Assembly (NCBI GenBank): GCA_008360955.1
Contig: LUCM01008710.1
Span: 134,955-198,954 of the forward strand
Length of the DNA: 64,000 bases
Reading direction: 5' to 3'
Origin: Fasciolopsis buskii
Lineage: Eukaryota > Platyhelminthes > Trematoda > Plagiorchiida > Fasciolidae
The position numbers and the translations under genes are program-made. The notes beneath the pieces were generated by a model. That model did no database searches. It was not told the DNA's origin and was given only the letters and a program-made list of their open reading frames with translations. Below, piece after piece: positions 37,185 to 49,845 of this stretch; position 1 is the first letter of the stretch, and every line of letters starts with the position of its first letter.

Positions 37185-37258
37185 TCCCGAAGAAATTTCA
37201 CGTGGATCCCTGTCCGACCGAGTCCACTTTGAATCCATTGAATGAAGTCACAAAACAG
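37185..37258 (+). CDS. SVIL: Supervillin-like, exon 6 (74-nt mini exon)
   Basis: The exon has 74 nt. The acceptor is gttggcaag ending at 37184 behind cctctttccccttcgc; the donor is GTGAGA at 37259. It completes G|TC (Val) and ends in phase 0. It codes PKKFHVDPCPTESTLNPL, then NEVTKQ. There is no domain. It is the only exon here ending in phase 0, and the next exon starts in phase 0, which supports both. An AG a few bases downstream (37192) could be an alternative acceptor but would break the phase. Confidence 0.74.
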
Positions 37259-38424
37259 GTGAGAATTTGTGATGGAAAATCAAAAGCCACAAGTTACATC
37301 ATGTGCATACTTACGTATCTGCATGCGGGTGTTTGTAAACAAATAATCTGTACTACTCTCTTCATAATTTTTTGCTCGATTTTTTAATTTGCCTATTGTT
37401 CAAACGGAATAAAATATCATTTCATTTAGAATACTGCTGCTAGATAGCGCATTTGGCGACGATTGTAATCATATTAATTATAGTGGTAATAATAAGTAGA
37501 GTTCCTCATTTTATGGACTTCCCTTGACCAGACAAATTCGGCTTTCGAGTCTGGAATCCTCGAGATACCCACAAGATAATTGACTGCAACAAGCAACGTG
37601 TCTACGTGTATAATATTTCACACAAATTTGCATGTTCCATCAGAATCATAACAAAGGACGAAACTAACGATCGGGGAGGAGGAACGAAAGAAGAAACAGT
37701 GTGCATGGTTCGCCGCACACAGTTATTTCTCTATCCACCAATTCCGGTGCTATCTATCAGGACCAGTGATTCCTCTGTTGGCTCCATCCTGTCCGGTTGC
37801 CCGAAATGAATTAGAGGGTGTACTTACGGGACCCTTGATCGAATGATCTAACCCACAAGACAGCAGGACGGTCTGAAGGTCAAGTAACATAGTGGGGACC
37901 GGCTATTGATTGTTCAGTAGATACTCCCTTCGGATGGGGATAGGCATCCTGGGTGCTCAGTACACACTTCTGTTGCTTCGTATGCTGTCCGTGGTTTGTT
38001 TGGAATCAGGGTTTAAGCAACTCTCCGTGACTGATTACGGAGGAGTAGAAAACGCTGTAGAGGAGGCCGAGCATTCGCTTTCATCTTACTTTTAATAAAA
38101 CACCGCCACGATAAAGCAGTGCGTTGGACCTCCTCAGCAGAGGCTATTTGAGACTCGCGGGCATTTTTCCTGCTTGCCCGCTAGTACATTTTTCTTGATA
38201 AATTTAGGCAATGAAATGATTTACTGTACGTTGCAATGCTCAGCTCGTCCCGTTTTTCTAGGGATGAACATCTGCTGATCCCAACGGGGAATCATCTCAC
38301 TTATGTCTCTTAATGAGAAGAGGTCCATGGTGAGATTTATTCTCTATAGGTCTGGCCTGTGGTCAGGCAAAAGCTAACATCGGAATGGGACCAAATCACG
38401 TGATGATTCTTGTTAACAATTACT

Positions 38425-38590
38425 TTCGATAGCTTAATGGCCAAGGGCGTTTGACTCATTCGTACACCGCAGCCACGTTAGAGTCCCATTGGAGGCGCGA
38501 TAGGTGTGTGCTTCTGGTAATTTCTAACACACAGGATGGTACAGCTACACCGTGCCTCCGTGTTTTCACTGATGCTTTAAGCACCAGTTC
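38425..38590 (+). mobile_element. Decayed hammerhead SINE with tRNA-like head
   Basis: A box-like tagcttaatggccaaggg (38430-38447) and a weak B box (gttagagtccc, about 38478-38488) are followed by gcgcgata, tgtgcttctggtaattt, ggatggtacagct and ccgtgcctcc. This parallels head, then ggatatgcactgctgatga, then gaaacagct, then cagtgcttcc of the copy at 331-522. The ribozyme core is lost. Confidence 0.6.
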
Positions 38591-39156
38591 CACATGATCA
38601 CTGATTTCATCATGAGGGGACTGAATAGCCCCTTACACAATAAACACTCGAACGTTGACACCAAGACGCGGTTCGCAAGTGGAATGTCGCCGGTTTTCCT
38701 CTGGTTCGCGGAGTTGATTCCGGATACGCAATGTTAATTTCTACCTTTACGCACTGCTCAGTAATCACATGACATGAATGATTTCAGTATTTTATTGATC
38801 AAAGTTCTCGTTCACCGGCTTTACTAGATACCCGAAAAAATTGAGAATCTAGTCTGAAGCGGACGAAGCCCGCATGAACTGAACTGTCGGTCATCGTCTT
38901 TCAAGGTTTTCTAAAACGGTTTTGCTCCGACACCTTGCACATGAATTCTTCCTATCAAAAACTCGTACACGGACACCTTATTATAAACTCGCATTTTGGT
39001 TTGGGCAGCTGGATTGTTCGACGCCCGTAGATGAGCCACGGATTGGACGGTCGGCAACAGGAGATAGGTATCTGAAAGGGCTAGCATTTGTGGTGAAAGC
39101 CAAGCAGTGCTTTTGTTTCCTTTGTTTTACTACTGTTTTTTTCATTGTCACAAGGA

Positions 39157-39211
39157 TTGTACTGTATTTTATAGACTTTTGCGTACAATCAATAATGCCG
39201 CAATTCAGTCA
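39157..39211. repeat. Short dispersed repeat R2, copy 2
   Basis: tatagacttttgcgtacaat, then aataatgccgcaattcagtc parallels 8391-8445 at roughly 85 percent by eye. It makes up part of a chance 142-codon frame. Confidence 0.5.
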
Positions 39212-40019
39212 GGATAGCTTATCTCAAGTCACAAATTCAATTGTCTTAGCGACTATCTTAATCAACGGTCTGCAAAACTGCGGCGACATCGCGCTGTATG
39301 TTTCAATCAATCGACTGAGCGAAAAATGGCCTTCCGATGTCAGTTATTAACGGTAGTCCTAATTAGCCAGCCAACTGGCCGATCACAGTGTTGATCTTTG
39401 AAGACCAATATAGGCGATTCGATTTTCATTAATAAACGAACTTTTTTGTCTGCTAGAATTGTTTTTTCTCACTAAAGTCAGTGTAAATTGGAGATTGATT
39501 TAGAATCAATAGAGAATTTGCGGCCGAAATAGAGCATGCGTCTTCTTTTTCGTTTCTAACAGCAGACCTCTAACGATATAGCCTCCTGGCTTTCCAGGTT
39601 GGTGGACGATATGAGGGAACAGGAGACCCTACCGATTTTCGTTCTTAATTATGGTCCTGTCTTATTTATGCTTGATAATATTGATGATGACAACAAATCC
39701 TTTGGTTTGGCTTGGTTAGCTCTTACACAATATTTTTTTTCATTCTCAACCTGGAAATATTTCGAAGATCAGACAAGAGACAGTAGAAAGCAAAGCGAAT
39801 AAAAGGTACGGAGCGTTCTCCGTTCCAGGAGGGGAGATCAACACTAACTATGAACGCTCTTTATTCAGCTGAGGAGTGCACAGCGGGGTAACGGATTCTA
39901 GTACCTGGGCTGTGCTTTTTGAAGCAGTTGGTCGCCATTTGACCGCACGCCATTAGGTGGGAGCATTCCGTATCATTTTCCGCGTTATTCCGGTTTTATG
40001 TCAAAAACATTCCAAATTG

Positions 40020-40612
40020 GGTTCGACCATGCGAAGACTTTTGGTGTTTCAGCACCGTTGTCTTCATAATACTGGAAGATTATGGTGAGAGGACGTTGTG
40101 AGAAACTCAGAATTTAGGCGCAAGGTACTGGGTGTTTGGGTCCAATCTTTAGAACAGGCACTGAATCGGAATAAGTTAAAGTGGTTGGGATGTTTTTCGT
40201 ATACTCACAGACAGAGCGTCTCGTTTTGCGCAGTCCTTAGAGGCAGGTAATGGTTCGAGGATGGTTAGAGTGATCACTAGAAGACATGGGTAAAAGTATG
40301 AGACGTTTAACCAGTGGGCTACCTGTTGTAGGTGCAGCTAGACTACGGTGTCGTTGTCCAGGAGATCCTTCGAAACAATGGTTGGAGACAACAGGTGACT
40401 GTACTCAGTGCCGAAGGCAGTGGCGTTCTTGGATTCAAAATCTTTCTTGTGCATTTGATCTTCCATTATACCCCTTCCTTTTTCTGCCTGAGCAAGCGAT
40501 GCTGTAAGGTAGAAACCACAGCCAGAGCACGTTCCTGCAAGTTTAATGGTTGTCCACATTTAACGGAACTGATAATAAGGATGATGCTGCCGACTACCTT
40601 GAACAGGGTAAG
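40020..40612 (+). pseudogene. RTE-like LINE 3' end (C-terminus and 3' UTR), sense
   Basis: cgaagacttttggtgtttca near 40030 corresponds to the RRLLVF.HRCLR region, and ttaaagtggttgggatgttt near 40177 to RLxWLGHxxR. At 40286-40450 it decodes MRRLTSGLPVVGAARLR, then CPGDPSKQWLETTGD and RRQWRSWIQNLSC, the usual C-terminus. The 3' UTR (40450-40600, with agccagagcacgttcctgc) matches the end of the next element (43950-44010), so the two are the same family. Confidence 0.75.
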
Positions 40613-40614
40613 TA

Positions 40615-40666
40615 TTGATAAGCATGCACCTGCTCTGACTTCTCGTACTGGGTGGTGGTTTCACAG
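40615..40666 (+). repeat. Decayed hammerhead SINE fragment upstream of LINE block B
   Basis: gataagcatgcacctgctct, then cttctcgtactggg parallels 32738-32770. Catalytic core lost. The shared position upstream of both LINE blocks suggests it belonged to the duplicated unit. Confidence 0.45.
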
Positions 40667-41175
40667 TTTAATGAAAAATACTTTTAGGTCGAAAGCTCTG
40701 GTTAGGGTCGCCAAAGAAAAATCCCTTCTTTTGCGCAAGCAGCCGCGAAATATCGATCGACTGCATAATTTCAGTATTCTTTCTACAGAAAAACCTATAT
40801 ACCGTCGTTCTGATATAGGGCACGCTCAAGATGCCACGAAAAACAGTGGCCACATCCATGTCAGCTTTATTGGAAGGAAAAGAAACGGTTTGAAAGCACT
40901 ATTTAGACGCAATTCTTCACTCCACTTAGCCGCCTTCACTGCCCATAGGGGAAACCAGATAAGACAAAAAGCTGCTCTGGCCAGAACCACTTGAACTTTT
41001 AAAGCGGTTCTATGCAGTGACTCCGGAATGGAATCCCGCATTCGTGGTCACTGTTCGCAACCAAGAAATAACATTATATCATTCACAATTAAAACCAATA
41101 CATAGCGCATCGATTTTTCGATACACTTCTTACGTCATTTGGTCCTGATAAGATACAGCCTCATTCTTTCACTTC

Positions 41176-44060
41176 ACTTATCGCATGCTGGGTGATCCCA
41201 TTTCGGACACTCGCAGTCAGGTTGGCGTTTGGATCACTGTGAATGTGTGAGTTGAGCGTGCACTGTTAGACCCGACCACAATTAACAGTCCTTTTTATGA
41301 TGTATTCGGGTATGGTCCTGTAAGGGTGAATAGCATTCGATTGAAGCGTCGTTGTTTGTTCGTCGCATCTCTTTAAGCATCCATTGATTTCAGCTCTCCT
41401 GAGACGAAAGACGAGTTATACGGGAAGTCACCTCGATTACTCCGAAGTTTGCGCTTGACGGAATTTGTGCTCGTTGGTGGTAATTTTAACGCCCAACATG
41501 GGTACTCAGCGAGACGCAACGGTACACCGAAGGCTCATTTTTCGCCCAATCGGTTGCATGGGAAACAGTGATCGGTTGACCTAAGCTTGTTCGGATTGTG
41601 GGCTGTTATTGGCGGACACCAGTTTCGCCATAGGAAGCGATATCAGTTCACCTGGCATCCTTCTTCTTCTTCTTCTTCTTCTTCTTCTTCACAATGTTGG
41701 ACTCAGATTAAACAAATAGCCATTGGTCACAAGTGTGGTGGATCAATCGAGGAATGCCGATCACTCTGTCCACATCCATGTAGTCAGATCTTGTTTTGAT
41801 CCGTGCTCGCTTTTGTTTGAGCCTAGTTATTGGTCATACTAACAGGAGAGCCACTTGTCCTTCACGGTTGATTCTAGACGATAATTGACGATTAATGTTC
41901 CAATCGGAGCTTTTATTGCGATTGTTGTCATTTGGAAAATTCCCGTGATCTGAGCGAACACTTGGAGGAGATCGATAAATCCCTGTGATCGGCGATAACT
42001 GCCCCGCAGGACTGCTTCCCACATGAATATCAGAAACGTTGGATATCGTCGGCTCCAGTTGTTTTGTTAGATGCTCACAGATCCTTCCCCCCAGATGGAA
42101 TATTCACTGATACATAGATGCCTGAAACATCAACTGACCAAAAGTCTTGGAAATGACCATGAAGATTGGTGAACCGAAAGATTTAAAGAAATGTAAAATG
42201 CTGCAGTTATTGAGAGTAATCATAGCATTTACTGGCCTGTTCATGAGTGTCTGCTGGCTTATTGTGCAGAACACTTTATTGAACAATGCAGTTAGCTGAC
42301 GGTCAAAGTGGGCTTTACGGTGAAGCAATGGAGGAAGGTACCAGCACTCCATCCGAAATTGCGGTCATTGGGGAGGTAAACTTTCGGAAAAGAAATGAAG
42401 CAGTTGGACCAAATGAACTGTCGTCATCCTTCTTCATGGATGGTGGTAAAGTGGTGATATCGGAGTTAAAAAAATCTTGGGATCGATCTGAGAAAGGAAG
42501 ATATTGCTCAGGACTGATGTGAATCGATGATTGTACCGATTTATATGATGAATGATAGGTCTTTGCGTGATCTAGTTCAGTAAACACTGGGATCAAACTG
42601 TTTGCGTCAACTATCCTTTGCCTGTCATCTAGCATGGCGAAAGATGGATGCATGAGAATGAAGCCGGTTTCCGTCCCGATAGTGGTTTTATTGATCAAAT
42701 CTTCACTTTAAGCTAGATTTCAGGACATCAGCCCATTTTCCGTGGATCTACGATTTGTTGAGTTGAAAGTGTCATTTGATTCAGTCGGTCGTGCAAGACT
42801 GTGGTGCTCTCCCTAACTGGGGAGTATGCCATGGAAATTAGTTTCACTTATCCATTACTTGTATGCGAACATCCGAAACTGAATTCATGCTTATGGTGAT
42901 CTTCCCCTTGAGTTCACGATGAGAATTTGTGTTCGCCTGGGTTGTCCTCTTTCACCTTTTCTCTTCAGTTTTGTCGTTGGATTGATTATGCAGATAGCTA
43001 AATTCCCATATGAGAATAGTGGCATTGAAATTTGTTCTGACAAGAAATTGTGTGAATTAGGATATGCGGATGATGTTGTGCTGCTTGGTGAATGCTGGAG
43101 CAATTTGAAGAATTTTCTTGATCGTCTGAACGAGTGTTGGTATTTTTGTGATGTGTTCTGGACTTTCGAATTGTAAAATGTTGTTAGAGGACTGGATTGG
43201 TTCAAACTCGTAGTTTGTTCTTGCAGTGGAAGGATTGGGTGAGGTGAATAGATTTAATTACTTGTGTAGCTGTATGTGACTTGGTGTGCGTGTATCGGAA
43301 GAAAGGTGTTCTCGCATACAGAATGCTCTATTTGCCTTTGTTATTTTGAGGCATCCTTTTCGTCGATGTGAAATTCGGCCGTCGGTTAAAGTTTAGGGGT
43401 GTTTAGGAGCAATAGGGTCGGTGCTGGTCTAGAGCTCCGAAACTTGACCGTTGGGAGAAGATATACGAAGACTTTTGGTGCCTCAACGCCATTGTCTTCG
43501 TGGTGTTGGTAGAATATGTTGGGAGAATTTTCAGTAATTGAGAGGCTAGGATTAGGTCACTGGTCCCTGGGGTTCAGTCTGTAGCAGGGCACTGAATCAG
43601 AATAAGTTCATGTTGTTTGGGTGTTTTGCGCATTTCCACATATATGGAGTGCCTTATCTTACTCTGTTCTGTTGGATTGGTTTCCATAGAAAAGTGCATC
43701 GACAGACGAAAAATTTAACCAGTGCGCTGGCTCTTGTAGTTGCACTTCGACAACCGAATTGATGTTCACACTACCCCTCGAATAGTGGTTAGAGGTCGAT
43801 ATTGATTTTGGCACATTGCCGCAATCACCGACGTTCTATCATCCAACATCTGTTCTTTTTTGGATGTTTCCTCAACCTACTGGTTTTACGTTGATTCAAC
43901 AATTCATCGTTCGTTTTTCTCTGTCAAGTAGTTGGTACTGTGATGGCAACCACTACCAGAGCACGTTGGTGCTTGACAAAGTATTGTACAAACTTAACGG
44001 AATTGACTTGCGATTGATTTTTACTCTATCCTCCATTGGTTTACACAATCAGATTTTTCT
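41176..44060 (+). pseudogene. RTE-like LINE, near full-length but decayed (endonuclease, RT, 3' end), sense
   Basis: Endonuclease block B (41176-42002) carries GNFNAQ, WTQIKQIAIG and EECRSL. RT follows: 42390-42460 NEAVGPNELSSSFFMDGG (KAPGPDEL..ALFKDGG); 42655-42710 NEAGFRPDSGFIDQIFTL; 42919-43176 RICVRLGCPLSPFLFSF, then LGYADDVVLLGE with an intact YADD. C-terminus: 43250-43400 NRFNYL and ILRHPFRRCEIRPS; 43450-43510 RRLLVPQRHCLRG; 43610-43660 GCFAHFH. The 3' UTR ends near 44060. Frames are broken and endonuclease Asp is Asn, so it is dead; RT catalytic box remains. Confidence 0.85.
41660..41690 (+). repeat. (CTT)n microsatellite in LINE block B
   Basis: Ten TTC units, two fewer than the same site in block A (33495-33531). 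Confidence 0.9.
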
Positions 44061-44754
44061 CTCTACGTCACAAGCCAAGAAAAATGTCTTTCGAATAAGA
44101 AAGCTTTTCAGGTTTTCTGAAATGGTGTCCAAAACGGTCAATTATTGATTAGTTTTTACATATTTTGTTACTCCTTACTCCTCTGCTCGTACTGTGGGTG
44201 ACTTAGGTATTACTGTCTGTTGTGGCAAGAATGCCGGTGCCGTTAGATGGATATCGATCGCTCCTTGCCACTTTACATGTATACTAATATATGCGAAAAA
44301 TTGGCACCCCTCACACTGTTTCACATGAACCTGATTGCTGCGACCTTCTCAAGCATTTTCTCCTGCTTTATGCGTGCAACCACTTACATGCGAGTGCCTT
44401 GTGTATTTCTGTAAACACTAATGCAGATTCCGTAATTTTAGTCAAATCGGTCGCCAGCAGCATTTGATTGGGACTGCTGCTTTTTAGCGGACTTCCAAAA
44501 TGCTCCTGAATAAATTCGACTAAACCGTTTTTTCTAGAATACCACCTTGGGGGGGGGGAGATTATTGACACGAAAGATTATGTCGCTAGTGATACATCCA
44601 CCAGAAAATGATTAGACACGATATGCTTGCTGCCTTTAACTAACTATCATTCATACCAATTGTGATTCAGGAAGTGGACGGAACTTGCTCCACTCCTAAC
44701 CCTTCAGTGTCAGTCAAATTAAAATTTGTTCTCTGCTCCCAACTTGTCTGACAG

Positions 44755-44897
44755 GTAGTCAGTGTGCCCACATTGCATGATGACGCCCTGACCGGATTTT
44801 TCACCTCCGACCTGCTTGAAACGGACGAGTATGAGCAAATTCAACTGCCGAGTGAACCACAAAAGCGAGAACAGGACTTAGATGAGGCGTACAAAAA
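44755..44897 (+). CDS. SVIL: Supervillin-like, exon 7 (acidic block)
   Basis: The exon has 143 nt. The acceptor is cttgtctgacag ending at 44754, behind ttctctgctccc; the donor is GTAATT at 44898. It is phase 0 in and phase 2 out. The peptide is VVSVPTLHDDALTGFFTS, then DLLETDEYEQIQLPSEPQ, then KREQDLDEAYKK. It is acidic, with a short hydrophobic VSVPTL..DALTGFF element like the one that precedes the RTDLR block in supervillins. The donor lacks the usual G at position 5 and is the weakest of the set. Confidence 0.83.
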
Positions 44898-47841
44898 GTA
44901 ATTGTTTTTTATTCATTTTTAGTATGTGCGTATGCATTTGGCGGTTCGAGAGACAAATACTTTGTAGTTCATTACATAATATGAACGCTGCAGCCGCGAG
45001 TAAACAATCCTCGGCCGTCTGATTTCAGTCGGATACTTTCTGGAATCTGGGTATCGTCATGAAGGGCCACTTTTCCTAATCTGCAATTATATGTATATAT
45101 GTATATAATAGGTAACAGGTATTACGTGGTGAATACGGAGAAAACCTTTAGAAAAACACGACTAATCGCGTAGATATTGCTTCTCACCAGGTATAGTCTC
45201 GAGAATTTATGCTTGCTCATCTGCATACTCCTTATCTGAAGTATGCCAGTCTGACTTTCTATCGCTGCCATTCTGTATGTTTTCGATAGCTAAACCACAC
45301 AGAACGGCTATCGATCACAGTTACGACCTCCAAAATTGCCTCTCGGGTGATTTATGTTTCGTACATTCAGGTTAGATTCTTGTAGCAGTTATATTCATAT
45401 ACAATTCATTGAAGGTTAGCGCTATAAGTTCAAGCGACTGCACATTCGAAGGGAATCTGAGGTGGGTCACGTGAGTTCAAGCCATCACGTAAACTGTTTT
45501 TTTTCGTAAAATCTTCCCGTATGCTAGACAGCAAATTACCCGGTTCATTACCGCATCTGATTCGCTGAAACCAAATAGAGCTCCATGCCGTCCCACGTTC
45601 AAAGGTTTTGGTTATCAGCCTACGATGTAGTGGATCCTAGAAATTATGTGACATACGCTTTTCAAGAGTATAAAAAGCGAAAGGTTATAACAAACGTTTG
45701 ATTGTTCTTGATTGCGTGCCTCACACTTCCCAGGTTGGGCTATTCAGCCCTTGAAAACTGCGAATCTCGTCGAGATTTGAAACCATATAAAAATTTCAGT
45801 GCGGCACGAAAGCTTAGCTGGTAGAGCCCGAGATACTGAGATTCACACATGGGCTCACATCTTGTCAGCATGGACCATTTTCAACATTTGGATCTGTTAG
45901 GCATCTCGATTCTTTGATTTATCTGATTCCCATCTTCAGCTAGCATTGAGATATAGGGAGGAAAACTTTCTTATCCAGTGTACGATCAAGGGCTTCCGGA
46001 ATTGAACTAATTCAATGTGAGCTATCTGACAGATCAAGCTGATCTGCTTCGGGCGTAAGGTGATCCCTTGATTCGTGATCGAACTAATAAACAACAGGAT
46101 AGTCGGATTCAGCAATCCCGAATTCGCCACCTGCTTGGGGCTTCGAATATTATCTGCGGCTTGCCTTGCTTTCTAACCATCCTGCTGTTGGAACATGAGG
46201 TCACTCAAATCACTCAGAACATGTCAGAATTGATTTAGTGCAAAAAAACATTTTGAAAATCGACCTGACATTCTGGAACTTAAAGAATGCCTCGCATTTT
46301 CGTCGCACATTCGTGAGGTGGAATGCCTAAGAGAAGGAGGCAAGAAAAAAGTCCTGATTATCGGGGTTTCTGTTTCTATTGGTCTGAAAGGTTTTCCAAT
46401 CACTTCTCTCTTGAACGCATTCCGTAGTTTTCATTTACATAATACTTTTATGCATGTATTTTAGTCAAATGAATCTGCTCTTAAGATCGCGCTGTTGAGC
46501 AAAAGTTACGTGGTTTGCGGTTGCACGCAGGCTGTAACTGTCGCAATGTGGATTCCATGCTTCACGCCGCTTCTTTTTATGGGATTCGCTACTGGTTGCC
46601 CACAGCTGGTAAATATCCCGTGCATTTCGCACAAAGGTGGCCTATGGTGCGAGGTACCGGAGAGTTAGGATTAATCATGATGTAAACCTATTAATGGTTC
46701 TCAACGTAAACCATTCATATTGTAATATGGGCTTGGAGATTCAGTGTCATTGCGGGAGTAAGACAATGAGCGAGAAGGGAGGAATAACAGAGAACACTGT
46801 GTAGAAGTCACCGCACATATTAGTTCTTCTATTCACCACGGCTGACATGCGCAAAGACTTGGGCCAAATCTGCAAACCTTATCAGTGGCGAGAAGCCAAC
46901 GAGGAAGCAATCGTTTGGCCAACAATACACAGCGATTGAGAGTCAAGGTAAAACTATGCTTAAGCAGTGGTCGGTCAGTAGTAAAGCTCGGTTAGCATTC
47001 AATGTCCACTGAGATATTTGTGCGTCTGAATGCGCGACTGTATTTAAATGACAAACAATAGTTTCCAAGTGGTGGAGGACGTCCACCTTGGGTAGAGTAA
47101 GCTACCACCATTCGTCACTTTAATACAAGTGGAATCTAAAAAACAGAAAATACATTTTTACCATTTTGGTGGTTCAACTGGAGGCCGTAATTAACAAAAA
47201 TGGTGTTCTCATTGAATCCGTTGAAATCAGTGAGACTGGAAATGGTTTATTACAAAGCAACATCGTTACGTCAGGTTCTCAAAACCGCTAGCTGTATTCT
47301 TCCTTTGGTTTCTGCCTCAAAGCACCACCTTATCGACACTGGCTAAAACATCACAACGCACACCGTAAAAATACAAAGAACTGGTTTGGCGTTGTTTATT
47401 TCTTCCACTTTTGTCCACTTCCTGTAAAATTCTACTTCCATTTTGTTGCTTTGGCACCAGGATCGTTTCCAAGCCAATGTAATATATATATATATAATAG
47501 TAAAAACAAACGAACCTCGGGAAAGCAAAGTTAACTCCAATAGTTTATGCGGGGAAAAGTACCTTGAAAATGGCAATCTCATTTTTCCTGGAACTTGGCC
47601 ATATTGTTTCATGTTTCCAGCACTTCCGTGGCGGGATCTAATGCGTTCCAACCTTGAAGTCTAATTCAGCCAACCGAATGACGTCTACCAGCTGAAGTTT
47701 TCACACTCTTTTTATCAAAAATTGACAATGTCATCTGTTGTCTGGATCATCATCTGACTCTGAAAACATTGCTTGAGAAAACTAAGATAAGTATACTATA
47801 GAGCGTTTAGAGCACAGTGGGATATTTGCTTTTATCTCTAA

Positions 47842-47930
47842 ACGTCTGGATTGGGATCTGCGAAATCCACCTAAACGACGGTGGGAGACAACAGGTAATA
47901 TGGCTCGTTACTGCAATCACCGACGTTCCT
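47842..47930 (+). pseudogene. RTE-like LINE C-terminal scrap (sense)
   Basis: It decodes RLDWDLRNPPKRRWETTGN, then MARYCNHRRS, matching RLPGWGPRDPxxRWLETxxDMAxxRxQWRS of the same family as 40286-40450. Only about 30 residues are left. Confidence 0.65.
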
Positions 47931-49389
47931 TACTAGGTGTTGTTGTAACAGGAAGGTGGCTTGCACTTTCATTGCGTAGCAAAACATGTCCCAGTTCCCG
48001 GGTCTTGCTCGGTCGTGTATGTCGCTCTTTTTCAGAGCGCGTTTATGCAACATCAATGTTCTGACTAGCTGAGCATTCCCGGGCCGATTCAACCATGTGC
48101 CATGTATCTTTGCTATCGTGCTCTTGGGCTTCCTTCTGCCTGTGTTGGTCCGACTGCTCTGAGTGATGACTGGAACTGCGGCACTCAGGGATTCGTGTTG
48201 TCTATCTGAGTTCTGGTTATGTTGCGCCTGTTGCTAGGGCGGCCTTCGTTTGTTGGGCGAAGCTTTTGGCATAATCGTTGTTACTTCTTTGGACGACTGC
48301 TTCTGACTGGTTCGTGTCGTAGGGTCGATTATGCTCTCCATCCTTTGCGGTAACATTCCCCTCTGCACTATTAAATCGCAAAGAAAAGCAGCACATCATT
48401 GCAAGGGAGAAATTGAACTGCACTGAGCTATATGCTAACAGATGAAACCCATGTCGGATCTTCCAGTACTGCTTTAAGTGAACAATGGTCTTGTATTCAT
48501 GCAATTTCCTCTTCTTCTCACTGGATTCAACTGGTACGTTTGCTTGGACATCTATTATCAGAAGCTAAGTCAGCCAAACGAGTATCGCAGATCGTTGCTG
48601 GTTGGAATTCAGACCGGTGAAAATTGCAAACTGGCTTGTGTTCCCAATAGTGTTAATCGTAGATGGACCGTAGATCTAGAACTTTTGTGAAGTTAGTGAT
48701 CCACGTTTACAGCCTATCGCCGTATTAGCGCTGCCATTTCGAGTCAGTTTTCAGGATAGTTACGTATCAGACGATCACTTCCGTCGGCAGTGTTGCAGAA
48801 AGTCAGTAGGCTCCTCAGAATCAGAACATCACATCCGTGCGTTGCCTTCAGATTTTCTTTTATCCCGACAAGCGCGAGGGAATTCAACGTAGTTACCGGT
48901 GGTTAGATCCCTCCAAATTCTCGGTATGCTCGACTTTCGTCGGCCGCGTTTCACACTCTCCGGTGATTCTATTTTTCTTATGATTAAGGAAAACTCAGAC
49001 CGACCAAATCCAGTGCGCGATAGGTGGCTGATTGTTCAAACTGAGCCACCGTCTCTTCTCCTGTATGAAGAAATGCAACCCACTTTGTGCTCTGTTACAC
49101 CCTTTTCCAGCTAATTAGGTTACCGTACACAATGAAAGGGAACCTCAACAAAGTCCGAAATAGATTTGGAACACTTATGTGACACTACTAACCTAAGCCT
49201 GAAACAGAGAAAGTAGAAACCTCAACGGTTACCGGATACAGGTCAAACTAAGAAACCGGAATCGGCGATCGGAGAATATAAGGTTGCACTGCTGTGGTAA
49301 AAATAGGGTACATTCCTAAAGGAAATAACGTTTTTAGCGCAGCGAAACCCGGGAATCGGTGAACCAGTCCCAACACCAAGTAGATTTCA

Positions 49390-49416
49390 ACACACACACA
49401 CACGCACGCACACACC
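49390..49416. repeat. (CA)n microsatellite
   Basis: A run of about 27 bp of CA with two CG interruptions (cacgcacg). Confidence 0.85.
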
Positions 49417-49845
49417 TACTTACAGGTTTTTGATGAGCGCCACAGATTAAACTTTGATTTTCTGCTGCTTTGAAATGCTAACAGGAACGATTGGAAAATA
49501 TACTTGGGAAATAATTTGCATACTATTCATATTGAGTGTCTAATCTAGGTACCGCAGCGCCTCGTTCTTCCAGTTGGTTGTTATCAGCCCGAGCGCCTGT
49601 CAACGAATCACAGTTGTGATTCCGTAAAGGACTATGCCATAAAAAGCATGTACCAATATTCGTGATGATCATGTAGCGTAAATGTGGGGAAACATGACCC
49701 TTAGGTAATAAATCGTGTCATTTTACCTACTAGAGAATTTAGCGAAATGGTTTCAGGTCAGTTTAACTCAGAATTGTGCTCTGTTCAAGTTGTCAGAGTT
49801 TGTCAGTTTAATTTCTATCACTATCGATTTATTTGTTGTCTTAAG

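Larger units (their letters stand above)
37259..44754 (+). other. SVIL: 7.5-kb supervillin intron, phase 0
   Basis: From GTGAGA at 37259 to the AG at 44754. The first 1.1 kb is unrecognised; then come a SINE remnant (38425-38590), repeat R2 copy 2 and LINE pieces from 40020 to 44060 that occupy most of the rest. Confidence 0.65.
44898..49845 (+). other. SVIL: 4.9-kb supervillin intron, phase 2
   Basis: From GTAATT at 44898 to the AG at 49845. It contains a tRNA-like A-box patch (agcttagctggtagagc, 45812-45828), a LINE C-terminal scrap (47842-47930) and a CA repeat. Otherwise unrecognised. Confidence 0.6.

Noticed and set aside
38922..39350. 142-codon frame with hydrophobic segments
   Set aside because: It spans repeat R2 and lacks known motifs; the hydrophobic part is T-rich intron.
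40332..40994. 220-codon open frame on the + strand
   Set aside because: Its first third lies over a LINE 3' end read out of frame and the rest has no domain or splice support. Length alone is not enough.
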